Under the pieces are notes generated by a model. It ran no database searches, had not been told where the DNA came from, and saw only the letters and a program-made list of their open reading frames with translations. DNA of 64,000 nucleotides. It comes from Gnomoniopsis sp. IMI 355080 (Eukaryota; Ascomycota; Sordariomycetes; Diaporthales; Gnomoniaceae). Position numbers and translations under genes: made by a program. Shown here one piece after another: positions 10,107-21,082 of the stretch; the stretch's first letter is position 1; the number at the start of each line of letters is the position of its first letter. The stretch covers positions 248,001 to 312,000 of the forward strand of contig JAPEVC010000005.1 in NCBI GenBank assembly GCA_027946555.1, given 5' to 3'.

Positions 10107-10554
10107 ACAGCATACAGTCGGTCTGTTATTGTTCGACGTTGCGGCCAATCTGTGCGCCAGGATGGTAAAAAATGGATGTACAGATTTGTGTATATAGGTA
10201 GGATATAGACCAATGATACCCTCTCTACCATCTTGCTGATATGCGATTTCGTCAGGTTTGAGGTCACCTTGTTGTGTTTGGAGTTCTGCTCGAGTTCTGC
10301 TCGAGGGCCTAGGCCTTATTCAGGCAGCCGCGACCTAGACTTTCTCACGCCTTCTGTTCTTGAACTCGATCCTGACAACATAAGAAGGCCAGGAACTGTC
10401 GCAATGTATGGCCTAGATTCGGTCAGATTTAGCAACCATCAATCTGCTGACACTGGATACCATTTCATCCTTCGGCGCGCTGAGATTTCACGACAATCAG
10501 TCAAGCATTAGCATCACTGACTCTAAAGGTACGACAATAGCGATCACTTCAGTC
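10107..10554. other. Intergenic BCS1-PARG-like
   Basis: About 450 bp; no gene or clear motif seen. Confidence 0.4.
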
Positions 10555-11535
10555 ATGTCCAGCAGCAATCGAGGTCGTTCCAATAGGCGCGGCAGCCGTC
10601 GCGGTCGCGGAGGAGGACGAGGTAGCCTTAACGAAAGACGCGAGGCTAAGAGGAAGGTTCTGGTGGAGGTTGCGAATGAGACCAAGTCTGAATTGCCTTT
10701 TATTCTAAACGCCCTTCCCAGCATCAAGGCAAAAGAGTCGGAGGTGTTGTCTCTGGACACGTTGCCAGCTCTGAACCAGGACTGGTGTCCCAAGCACCAC
10801 AAGGCCACAATCAAAGTCATCAACGAGGACACCTTGAACGCGGCCATCATGCTCAAAGACTTGATCGAATTGTCATCTTCTCCCAGCTCCTCAACCGACA
10901 ACGGATCCAGCACCCAGATTGACTTCTCAGCCCGGCCTGCAGTCCTGAACCTTGCCTCTGATACTTCTCCAGGGGGCGGCTTCGAGCGCGGCGCCATGGC
11001 ACAAGAAGAGGCTCTCTGCTACCGCTCGTCCCTGTTCTTAAGCCTCCACAAGACGTATTATCCATTCGCCCCACTCCAGGGTCTCTACACCCGCGACGTG
11101 GTCGTCATTCGCTCTTCCATGTCCGATGGACACACCCTTCTCACACCAGCCACCGCAACGGCCGATCTGCCAGTTCTGAGTGTCGTCAGCATCGCGGCTA
11201 TACGCTGCCCGAAAGTTGACTGTGCGCAGACGGTTCCTGGAGGCCAGCGCAATGTCTTCAAGAACGCGGAAGATCGCGTGCTAACAAAGAAGAAGATGCG
11301 GCTGGCCCTACGTATTGCGGCGAGCAAGGGCCATGATTGTTTGGTACTTGGTGCCCTGGGCTGCGGAGCTTTCAGAAACCCTGTTGAGGAGATCGCCAGT
11401 GCTTGGAAGGAGGTTTTGGAGGAAGACGAGTTTGGCGGCGGTTGGTGGAGGGAGGTGTGGTTTGCGGTCCTTGATCCAAACAACAACGGAATCTTTGAGC
11501 TTTTCGACAGGGTTTTGGGTGGTGTCCAGGTTTGA
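10555..11535 (+). CDS. Microbial-type poly(ADP-ribose) glycohydrolase-like protein (TIGR02452/DUF2263)
   Basis: Predicted to hydrolyse ADP-ribose linkages, acting as a macrodomain-fold hydrolase. Single exon, 326 aa. Residues 1-30 are Arg/Gly-rich (NRGRSNRRGSRRGRGGGRG), an RGG-like tract that may bind RNA or act as a nuclear signal. The DUF2263 N-terminal part follows (RREAKRKVL...). The catalytic signature of bacterial-type PARG is present at about residues 138-155: SPGGGFERGAMAQEEALCYRSSL, with the PGGG loop and the paired catalytic glutamates QEE. A second conserved block GHDCLVLGALGCGAFRNP (about 260-278) completes the ADP-ribose pocket. Fungi often carry this family; substrate and physiological role are unknown. 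The domain call is firm, activity is inferred. Confidence 0.85.
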   Translation: MSSSNRGRSNRRGSRRGRGGGRGSLNERREAKRKVLVEVANETKSELPFILNALPSIKAKESEVLSLDTLPALNQDWCPKHHKATIKVINEDTLNAAIMLKDLIELSSSPSSSTDNGSSTQIDFSARPAVLNLASDTSPGGGFERGAMAQEEALCYRSSLFLSLHKTYYPFAPLQGLYTRDVVVIRSSMSDGHTLLTPATATADLPVLSVVSIAAIRCPKVDCAQTVPGGQRNVFKNAEDRVLTKKKMRLALRIAASKGHDCLVLGALGCGAFRNPVEEIASAWKEVLEEDEFGGGWWREVWFAVLDPNNNGIFELFDRVLGGVQV

Positions 11536-13582
11536 AAAACTAGGTGATATCCCCGCACACTCACAGCTGAGCGCGAAGTCCATGGAAGGCGTCATGGAGA
11601 ATGTTCACGGTGACGGCTTGCAAGCTTACGCATATCACTGCATTGATCATCATCAAGTGGTTTCTTGTGCTTTGGTGATAGACATTTGCTTAGACGCGAT
11701 AGCCGCCAAGGATACTCAATTTTAGCCTCTGCCTTGACCGTCATTCCCGTTCTTTGACCTTTGACTGCTCTTTCGTCAATGGGGTGTTAAGGAGGATAGG
11801 GTTACCAGATATGCAGTGGATGCTGGTGACATCGGAGAAGATTTCAGTGCCAGCACAATTAGAATAACAATCGACTTTCGCCAGTGTCAGATCCGTATAC
11901 ATCTGAGATTCCTCTGGGTAATACAGAACAGCGACCTAGAGCCAGACGGACTTGACCTGAATCTTCCACGGCACAGCCCTGCTCATCTTGACGCTCTGAT
12001 TGAAACCCATTTGGTTTCCTCTGAGCGCACAGTCTTGTATCAATCCCAACTCCACACCACTATGGCAATCCTTCTCGCATGCTCCTTGTGAACTCATCAC
12101 CGTTGCAGCACCTTCATGTGGTCCTAGTTACCAGGCCTAGGTGTGTCTTACGACTCCACAGCTGAGAAACGGCACAAAACCCCAAGAGGTCATCACCAAT
12201 TTTTCGCTAACCGCGGTCGCCCTCCGCCAACTCCCCGACAGCCATGCCCGTCTTGCCTGTCCAGACCACCAATAGCCTCCCCCGAAGAGGCATAAGTCCA
12301 ATGACGCCATCGGGACTAACCTTCTCTGCCAAACGTCCACCACGGCAAGCTCCGCTGGGTCCCAAGTTATTGGGTAGAGATTAGATGCAAGGTCTCTCTG
12401 TCTCACCTGCGGCCCACGATGCTGGCAGTAACAGCCCGGCAGCCCAGCAAGCCGGCATGCTGTATCTTGCAGCCGGAGGCTTGCTGGAGCCTAAAGTCTG
12501 AAGTTAAGCCTGCCACGCCTGCGCCATGTGGTTCGCGATGGCTGACACATTGTCGGCCTTGCTGGCATACATACTATCGCGGACCATCTGCGAGGTGGAT
12601 GTAAGAGATATCTCACTGATGTCGAGAGAGCAAAATAGGAGGATACAGCAGGGCTTTACAATAGCGTACGATCCTTAACCTGATCGAGGCCCGCGATCTC
12701 GGCCCTGGCGTCACAACATGCAGCAGGAGAAGGAAGTCGTAGTAGCCTTACGGCCCCTCGGCTGGCTCTGCAAACTCCCCAGCCAATGTGATGCCTCATA
12801 TATCATCATTAAAACACGGCCGCGGCGGCTGTCGGCTTGTATTCAGAGGTAGCCTCACCGAATACCCACTGGCCTCTATTCGACCCGCTCCTTGCCCGTG
12901 GGGTTTAGCGGGTCTCGGTGCGGGAAGCGGAGCCCGGCACGGAGCGCTAAGCTCTATACGGTGGCCTGGAACAGGGATCCATTATCGGTCGTGGAATCCG
13001 GTATCGTCGTGTTTGCCTCTGATTGATGTGACGTCGCGCGAGAGATAAAATGTTGAGAGGTTCGCAGGTGTAGGAGGGCTTCTTCTCTTGTAATACTCTC
13101 CTCTCTCGAATAAAGCTTCTGATGTCTAGTCCCATTTGTTTGGGATAACATCAAGTATTCTAGGACGAAACCCACAAATCTATTCCCGCCCCTGAAAGTG
13201 TGCTACCCCGGGCCACAACTTCCTTCAACAAATCTATGTCTGTGTTGACTTAGCCAGAACTTTATCTCCAGCAACTCTCAACTTCGAGATACCTCTTAGT
13301 TTCTCTAGTCACACCTTCACGACTCTCATCAATAATTTCCCATTATATTTACGTGTACTCGAACGCCTCGACGATTCAAACCCCCCTGGCTCTTATATTT
13401 CCAGCAGTTTCTGCACTTTTCCACGAGTCACACCGCAACGTACACAACAACTTTGTACTCTGCCCGTACTTCTCCATATATCCGCCTCATACTCACAACT
13501 ATCACATGAAAGTTGGAGACCTCATCTTGAAGATTACATAGATCCTCTTCATTGTTTATTGCAGCCCTGTCACGCCGTCACT
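11536..13582. other. Gene-free 2 kb stretch upstream of the A-T-R-SDR gene
   Basis: No open frame looks coding. The 3' end (about 13300-13582) is pyrimidine-rich, as in fungal promoters and leaders. A TTTATTGCAG sequence at about 13555-13564, preceded by a polypyrimidine tract, looks like a 3' splice site and suggests a 5' UTR intron ending 18 bp before the ATG. Confidence 0.4.
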
Positions 13583-16500
13583 ATGGCCATAATCGACATT
13601 GACCTGGACTTGGCCGCCGGCTTTTGCAAGCAGGCCGCTGCAACACCGGATGCCATTGCCCTGGAAGACAAGAACCAAACCTACACATACGCCGAGCTGG
13701 ACGATATTACAGGCAAGCTCGCCAACTCGTTACTGAATCATGGCGTTGGTCGAGACGATCCTGTGGGTGTGCTCATGTCCAAGAGTGCCGACTATGTCAT
13801 TGCATGTCTGGCAGCTCTTCGGGCTGGGGGCGCATTTCTTGTCTTGGAGCTGGCCTATCCACCCAAAATGCTCGGCGATGTCATTGACGACGCCAGGCCC
13901 ACCGCTATCTTGACCAAACGGGAGCATGTCGGCCGGGTCAAGGCAGACGTTCCGTTGATCATCATGGACGAAGCGCAGTCTAATAGCCATGGATCCAAAT
14001 CAGCCAGCATAACCAAAGACGATTACGACTTGGAGAAGTTGGCTTTCATCTCTTATTCCTCGGGAACAACAGGACGACCGAAAGGCATTGCAAATCCACA
14101 CCGGGCTGCCGTCCGCTCCTACGATCTCAGATTCAAGCTCAGTGACTTGCAGCCGGGGGACAGAGTTGCATGCAACGTGTTCTTCATCTGGGAGATACTG
14201 CGCCCATTGCTTCGAGGAGCCACCACATTCTGTATCCCAGACGAAGCAAGTTATGATCCGGTTGCCTTGGTGGATTTACTTTCCTCAAGGAACATCACCG
14301 AGACCCTCATGACGCCCACACTCCTCGCCACCATCTTATCCCGACATGCGAGACTTGGAGAACGCTTGCCAGAGCTTCGCACCTTGTGGTTGAATGGCGA
14401 GGTAGTCACCACTGATCTGGTCCTGCGAGCCATGAAAGCCCTTCCAAACACACGCTTGCTCAACTGCTATAGTGCAAGTGAGACGCATGAGATCGCCTGC
14501 GGTGACATCAAGGAGATGCTCAACACTGAGCAACCTTATTGCCCGGTAGGGCCTCCTGTGGCGCCCGAGTACACGTACGTCCTGGATGAGAATATGAAGC
14601 GAGTGGACGTGGGCGTCTCTGGTGAGCTGTTCATTGGTGGCGAGCTTCTGGCTCGTGGCTATCTCAATCTTGAGGAGACTACCGCCAAAGCGTTCCTCCC
14701 TGACCCATTCACTGGCACACCAGGTGCACGGATGTACAGGACTGGAGACATGGCGAGAGTTCTCGAGTCTGGGTGCCTGGAGATCACAGGCAGAGTTGGA
14801 GCTATGATCAAACTCAGAGGGTACAGTGTTGTCCCAGGTACTGTGGAGAACGCCATTGTGAAAAATCTGGCCGTGAAGCAGGTAAGACGAACTGACCTCC
14901 TCATCAAATTTCACAACTTCTCTTCTATGTCATATTTCATACTGACCTGTATAATTTAGTGTGCTGTGGTACCTCGTGGCGATGGAGTGGAGCGACAACT
15001 GGTTGCCTACATTGTCCATGATCAAGATGCAAATGACGATCGTACTGTGGTCTCTATTGATGACGCTGGATACTGTCCAAAGGGTCGCCGAGCACTGGCA
15101 GAGCACTTGGCTCATTACATGATTCCAGCAGTATGGGTTGAGCTTGACGTACTCCCGACTCATGAAGTATCGGGCAAGGTCGATCTTAAGAGTCTACCGG
15201 CGCCACCAGAGCCGGGTGCTCCCACAACCAACGGCAAAGCAAAGGTCGACAACAACACCAAAATCAAGGCATCACAGATTGTGGAGCTTTGGGCTGCGTC
15301 TCTGAAGATCCCTGTATCGGCAGTGACCGAGGAGCATAGCTTCTTTGATCTTGGTGGACACTCCTTAACGCTCGCGGATCTTTCCAGCCGCCTAGCCAAG
15401 ACATTCGGCTTCGCGGTTCCTTTGGGTTCTCTGGCCGGCGACCCAACCATCAAAGGCCACGTCAAAGCCGTTACGGATGCCCGTGATGGTTATACTGCAA
15501 ACATTCAAGCCGACCTACCCGCATCTTTGCGCGCCGACTCTGTTCTGGCCGCCGATATTCAGCCCAAGAACACAGTGATGCAACCTCTCAGCAAGGCAAA
15601 GACCGTCTTGTTGACTGGTGTCACAGGATTCCTGGGCGCCTTCCTTCTGAGCTCGTTGCTCGACAAGACTGAGGCAAACATCATCTGCGTCGTGCGATTC
15701 CCTGAAATTCTTGATGATCAATGTTCAGCTGGCATGGCAAGGCTGCGCAAAAATCTCACAGAACTCGGTCTTTGGAACGACGCCGTCATCGACCGAGTGG
15801 AGATTCTGCCTGCCAACTTGTCGAGGAAGCGGTTGGGGCTGAGCCCTGATCAATTTGAGGAACTTGCATCTCGAGTTGAGGTCATTGTCCATGCTGCTGC
15901 TACTGTCAACCTGGTCTACCCATATGCTGCATTGCGAGCCCCCAACGTCGGTGGCACTCGAGAAATTTTGCGACTAGCTTGTCTTGCCGGAGCAACTCTC
16001 CACGCTGTCAGCACCAATGGTGTTCTTCCGCCTTCTAGTGATGGGTGGTCCGAAGATACGATCATCGATGTTGATGATGTTCCGACTAAGCTTCAGGATG
16101 GGTACAGTCAGACCAAATGGGTTGCAGAACAGCTTGTTCTGGAGGCAAGCAGGCGAGGCTTGCCTGCGAGAATTTATCGTCCGGGCACCATTTCTGGTCA
16201 CAGTAAAACCGGAGCTACGAATGCATGGGATCTTCTCACTGCCATCATTGTGGAATCTTTGCAGATTGGATATGCTCCGGACATTCCAAATTGGTTGGTG
16301 GAGATGACCCCGGTCGACTTCGTGAGCACAGCTATCACGACCCTCGCAGACCATGAAGACATGAGCCAGCAAATCTTCCACCTCGGAGACCCTGCGCCTA
16401 TCCGAGCCAATGACGTATTTAGCCATCTCAGCCAATTAGGTTACAGTACGGAAAAGCTTGCTTTTGACAAGTGGGCCGGTCTGTGGAAGCAAAAGAGGGG

Positions 16501-17500
16501 GTCTGGCCGCTGGGGTGAAGGGAGTTTTACAGTTGATATTCTTCGTTCTGGCATGCCCTCAGTTGATTTCATCCAGGAAGTGACGGTTTTGAACGACGGA
16601 AAAACCCGACCCATTTTGGAAGGCGTCTTCAACCTGCAACGACCCAAGATCGACGCAAAGCTTCTTCAGACATACTCACGACACTTCTACGCTCGGGGGT
16701 GGCTGCCACGTCCACCTCGCAAGGCTGACAGCATGGCTACTCAAGTGAAGCCTAGGGGACCGCTGGCTGGCAAGGTCGCTGTCATCACTGGCGCATCGTC
16801 TGGTATTGGTGCTGCAGTAGCTTCTGCCTTGGCTGCAGAGGGTGCTGATGTTGCCCTCGCAGCAAGGAGAGTTGAGGTTCTGGATTCGCTCAAGTCGAAG
16901 ATCACCTCCACATCAGGTGTTAAGGTTTTGGCGCAGGCCACGGATGTGACGGACCGCAACCAAGTCGAAGCTCTGATCAAGGCCACCGAGGAGACACTCG
17001 GTCCTGTCGACATACTGGTGGCATGTGCGGGCGTGATGTACTTCACCATGATGAAGAACGTCCACGTCGACGAATGGGAACGCACCGTCGACGTTAACTG
17101 CAAGGGTCTCCTTCACTCACTCTCCTCCACCGTGCCCTCCATGCTCTCGCGCGGCAAGGGCCACATCGTCGCCATCAGTTCCGACGCAGGGCGCAAGGTC
17201 TTTCCTGGTTTGGGCGTGTACTCGGCATCCAAGATGTTTGTTGAAGGAACCCTGCAGGCGCTGCGTGTGGAGAACGCAGGCTCAGGACTGAGGGTTACCA
17301 GCGTCCAGCCTGGAAACACGGCCACGGACCTGCTGGGCATGTCAACGGATCAGGAGGCCGTTAAGGAGTACGGTGAGCCGTCAGGCGCAAAGATCTTGGA
17401 TGCAAAGGATGTTGCTGAGGCGATTGTGTATGCCGTGACAAGGCCAGAGCACGTGGCCGTTAATGAGGTATTGATTGAGCCTAGAGATGAGCCTATTTGA
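13583..17500 (+). CDS. NRPS-like carboxylate reductase, A-T-R-SDR (glycine betaine reductase type)
   Basis: Two exons, 13583-14881 and 14960-17500 (78-nt intron GTAAGA...TTTAG), 1,279 aa. Domains in order: adenylation (residues about 10-520) with SYSSGTTGRPKG, NCYSASETHE, YRTGD and GAMIKLRGYSV core motifs and the catalytic Lys in SGKVDLK; thiolation with DLGGHSL near 562; NADPH thioester reductase from about 645 (VLLTGVTGFLGAF; active-site YSQTKWVAE); and a C-terminal short-chain reductase from about 1035 (ITGASSGIG; YSASK near 1187). There is no condensation domain. Two successive reductases after A-T is the architecture of the Aspergillus nidulans ATRR enzyme, which reduces glycine betaine through the aldehyde to choline. 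Substrate here is inferred from architecture only. The first ATG in frame is at 13583. No other biosynthetic gene is adjacent, so this looks like stand-alone primary metabolism. Confidence 0.88.
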
Positions 17501-18249
17501 GGATTGAATGAGGTAGAATGGCATCGAGCTTCTGGTTTAACTATGCGCTAGATTGGAACTTCCTACGGGTAGAGACACAAGGTTATTCATATTGCCATGG
17601 GATAGAGATGAATAAGTATCGATGCCAATCATCGGCCAGGCTTTGTCCTTAGCAAATCGCACAATTCATTGAGAGTGATGATGGTCGTGATGGTCCAATT
17701 TGTTACTGAAACTCTCAACACTTCCAATCTGGGCTCGATATGCCTTGCGCAACTGGAGGAAGAAACATGCACTAACTGTGACACTGCAGCATAAGTCATC
17801 AAGGACAGAATAATACATTTATGGGCAAATTTAAAATAAAAACACAAACATGAGATTCACTTGAATGAGTATTCTGCCAATATTCAAATTTGGTCTATAA
17901 TATTGATCTCAGTTTGAGAGTTTGTGGCCGGTTGCCGCTGACCTCACTAGAAAATTGAGCTTCTCAAATCTCCAATGAGTCAACGAAGATTTCTTCCAAT
18001 ATACAACCTACACAACCAACGATAATCCACAACAACTCTCCATAACTAAGCACCTTGATAGCTTGCTTTTTCAGCTGGAAAATTTCAAATATTCATCAAA
18101 TCAACAAGTTGGCTCAATTCACCCAGCCACGAAGCGTCTTGCGCCTAGCAGCACAAAGCTGCATCCGACCAGTACTATCAGCCAGAACCGCCTTCCAGCG
18201 TGTCCAGTCCAACAGCGTATACACCAACAAGATCACAGCGTCCATCACA
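17501..18249. other. Intergenic plus SUA5 leader with in-frame presequence-like extension
   Basis: AT-rich 5' half with nothing recognised. From 18046 to the SUA5 ATG the SUA5 frame is open for 68 codons without an AUG and encodes an Arg/Ser/Ala-rich, acid-free stretch resembling a mitochondrial presequence. Confidence 0.5.
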
Positions 18250-19524
18250 ATGAAAACACGCATACTCAAAGTCCCGCTCGGCCCGGACACGGGCCACTTC
18301 ACTGCTTCTACCACGGGCCACGCCCTCGACTCCTGGGCCATCTCTACCGCACCACCGGCGCAGCCGAGCCTTGCGGCCCTCCGCGAGGCGGCCGACCTCC
18401 TACGCACAAGCGACATTCCCGTCGCTTTCCCCACAGAAACCGTTTACGGCCTTGGTGCTGACGCTACCCGCAGCGGCGCCGTCAAGGGCATATATGCCGC
18501 CAAGGGCCGGCCGTCTGACAACCCGCTCATCGTGCACGTGTGTGATCTCAACATGCTACGGGGCTTACTACGCGGCGCCGGGCAGGCGGAACAGGCTGGC
18601 GACCAAGAGGAGCTCATCCCGGAGATCTACAGAGAGTTGGTGGAGCGGTTCTGGCCTGGTCCTCTCACAATTCTGTTGCGCTGCCCGACACCTTCGCCCT
18701 TGGCGTCCGAGGTCACGGCCACTTTGCCGACCTTTGGAGCGCGCATGCCAGCCTCGCCGCTTGCACGATCTCTCATTGCGCTCGCAGGGAGGCCGCTGGC
18801 GGCGCCGAGCGCGAACGCGAGCACAAAGCCTAGTCCCACGGCGGCGTCGCATGTGCTCGATGATCTGAACGGGCGCATCGAGCTGATTCTGGATGGAGGG
18901 CCGTGCGACGTGGGCGTGGAAAGTACGGTAGTGGATGGACTTTGTGAGGACGGGGGCCCGCCAGTTGTGTTACGGCCTGGAGGCGTGAGTCTAGAAGAGT
19001 TGCGGAGTGTGAGGGGGTGGGAGGGGTGTGTGAAGGGCTATCGGGATGAGAGTGAAGAGGGCAAGGTCTCCGGGCCAAGGGCGCCGGGTATGAAGTATAA
19101 GCACTATAGTCCCAAGGCGCGGGTAGTGCTCTTTGAGAAGGGTAAGGGGGATGCTTTGGCTGAATTGAGGGCGATGGAGGGGAAAAAAGACGTGGTTGGC
19201 GTTGTTCGGACGTTGAGGTGGGAAAGGCTCTCCGGTCAGAGTTCAGCCAGTGAAGAAGCTGTTCTTGAGGATGGCGCTGCTACAAACGGAGAGGCGGCTC
19301 TGGGTTATGAGATATGCACGTCGGTGATAGATGGGTCAAGGGTCCTGGACATAGCTCTTGGACGGGACACAAAGTCGGTCGCTCAGGGCCTGTTTTCGGC
19401 CCTTCGAGAACTGGATAGAAGAGGTGCAGACCTTATATTAGTCGAAGGCGTCGAAGACAGGGACGACATAGCTGCGGCGGTCATGAACCGTCTGCGCAAG
19501 GCAGCTTCAGAGACTAGAGCATAG
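18250..19524 (+). CDS. SUA5: Threonylcarbamoyl-AMP synthase SUA5
   Basis: Makes threonylcarbamoyl-AMP from threonine, bicarbonate and ATP for t6A37 modification of ANN-decoding tRNAs, in cytosol and mitochondria. From the first ATG (18250) the product is 424 aa, matching yeast Sua5. The YrdC domain is at about residues 35-235, with AFPTETVYGLGADAT at about 58-72 and KGRPSDNPLIVHV shortly after. The linker GPRAPGMKYKHYSPKA is the conserved Sua5 bridge to the C-terminal Rossmann-like domain (about 290-424), which ends with AVMNRLRKA. The frame continues upstream to 18046 without AUG and encodes a presequence-like segment; a near-cognate start (TTG at 18055 or 18109) could give a mitochondrial form. 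No intron. Confidence 0.93.
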   Translation: MKTRILKVPLGPDTGHFTASTTGHALDSWAISTAPPAQPSLAALREAADLLRTSDIPVAFPTETVYGLGADATRSGAVKGIYAAKGRPSDNPLIVHVCDLNMLRGLLRGAGQAEQAGDQEELIPEIYRELVERFWPGPLTILLRCPTPSPLASEVTATLPTFGARMPASPLARSLIALAGRPLAAPSANASTKPSPTAASHVLDDLNGRIELILDGGPCDVGVESTVVDGLCEDGGPPVVLRPGGVSLEELRSVRGWEGCVKGYRDESEEGKVSGPRAPGMKYKHYSPKARVVLFEKGKGDALAELRAMEGKKDVVGVVRTLRWERLSGQSSASEEAVLEDGAATNGEAALGYEICTSVIDGSRVLDIALGRDTKSVAQGLFSALRELDRRGADLILVEGVEDRDDIAAAVMNRLRKAASETRA

Positions 19525-19723
19525 AGCCAGATGGATCTTGCAAGGTGGACACCACCCAGCGACAGGAAGTCAGCCAAACACTAGACACAGCTCCTCCACG
19601 TCCACGACATGATCTCAAAATGGATTTTGAATTCCCGAAAACAATGACCCCCAGTACTCCTTTTCTAGACATCTAGACGCCATATTCTGTTCCTGATGCA
19701 CTACAAACACACCACCATCCACC

Positions 19724-20617
19724 TCACAACCCTTGTCTCAACCAATCCGTCAGCTTGTTCTTCCCCAGCTGCGCCAAATGGTTCACGCCCTGTTCGCTGA
19801 AAGGATCGATACGGCGCAGGTCGACATCGGCTGTTGGTGCCTTGCTCACGCGCTGGACGATGATGGTTGGATCGGTTTCTAGGATGATGCCGTCGTCTAC
19901 AATCTCATCCACAGCGAGCGACACAAGGTCATAACTCTCAATGATGGTGCGTTTGTCGACAGAGGCCTTAAAGAGCAGGTGGAGTGAGTCGCGGAGGGCG
20001 AGAATGGCGTTGTAGAGCAGCACTTCGTTCTCCTCGACGCTGCCGATGAGATACAGCATTACGTCGCTTTCGGATTTGTAGAGAACGCTGTATATGTTCA
20101 TTAGCCAGCACTCTGTCCATATTCTCGATACGCGAAGACTTACATCCGGCCGTCGAACAGCAAGATGTCTCCGGTCTGTTTTGCGGTCTTCTCCAGTAGT
20201 GCCTTCTCAAATGCTTTCTGTGACTTCAGGTCGGGGTAGGGATTTTTTGGTGAGGCTATGGGATACATCAGTTCGTGTCATGTAGGATAATATAGCAGAT
20301 TCTGGCATACGAGCATTCTGTCCTGGGGCAGTAGGACCGTGGTGTGGGGAGTCGTAGTACTAGCAGGTATTGTAAGCTCTCTATTCGGCGTCTTCGTCGT
20401 TTCCAGAGCTTGCTCACTTTTGCATATAGTCTTGAACCATCCTCCTAGACAACCAAAGCTTCGTCAGCACATGGACAGCAAGTCAAGAGGTGCATCTCTG
20501 CATAAGCGCTGGGAGCGCAAGCCGAGCCCTATCACGAGGGAGTCGCTAAAGGGGGATTCGTACCGTCGACAGAATGAGGATGGCGTTGACTGAGTAGAGG
20601 GACATTCCTGGAGCCAT
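19724..20617 (-). CDS. RET3: Coatomer subunit zeta (COPI)
   Basis: Small adaptor-like subunit of the COPI coat, acting in Golgi-to-ER retrograde transport. Five exons by phase: 20564-20617, 20418-20444, 20311-20359, 20144-20255, 19724-20087 (606 nt, 201 aa). The product begins MAPGMSLYSVNAILILST, then EDGSRLYAK, YYDSPHHGPTAPGQNA, PDLKSQKAFEKALLEKT, FDGRI and VLYKSESDVMLYLIGSVEE, followed by ENEVLLYNAILALRDSLH and VDEIVDDGIILETDP. This is collinear with fungal zeta-COP and has the longin-like sigma/zeta fold. All introns are GT-AG with CTRAC-like branch sites. The gene is head to head with MCM4 (465 bp). The ATG just inside the last intron would give a truncated form and is not the start. Confidence 0.9.
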
Positions 20618-21082
20618 CGTGGCTGCTTTTCGAAGTTGGGAAGCAGCTGTGAGTCGAAGTGATGGGCGCGGGTTGTCGAGTTATGGAGTCGCAAGCTGGA
20701 AGTTCAATCGGTCGCAACAGCTTCCCAAGTCAATCGTCAATGGCAGCGGCCCCGTGTCCACTCCGGTGTATCGACAGGGCCCCTGGTCCGCCAGTCCAAC
20801 CTAGTCCTGCTAGTGTGAGGTCGCTATCTCAGTCTAGACAAGAAACCGTCTTCCGGTCTGAGTCTGGGATCATAAGCACTCAATTAAGCAGGGGTAACGC
20901 GAAGCAAACAACGCGTTTTGTCGCGTCATTCGCGTAAAGAGTTTAAGTGGTTATTGTTCCCCTACACAATTTTGTCTTGCTTTCTCCGCCGGTCGCCAAT
21001 ACCCCTCCACTTCATACTTCTCGTTGCGCTGGTGATTCTCCTGCATAATCATTCACCTTTGCAATACCAACCCACAGTCAGA
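20618..21082. promoter_or_regulatory. Divergent promoter region RET3/MCM4
   Basis: 465 bp between start codons. Two ACGCG(T)-like sequences sit near 20898-20912 (aacgcgaag, aacgcgttttg), which resemble MCB elements of S-phase genes such as MCM4; this is only a sequence resemblance. Confidence 0.35.
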
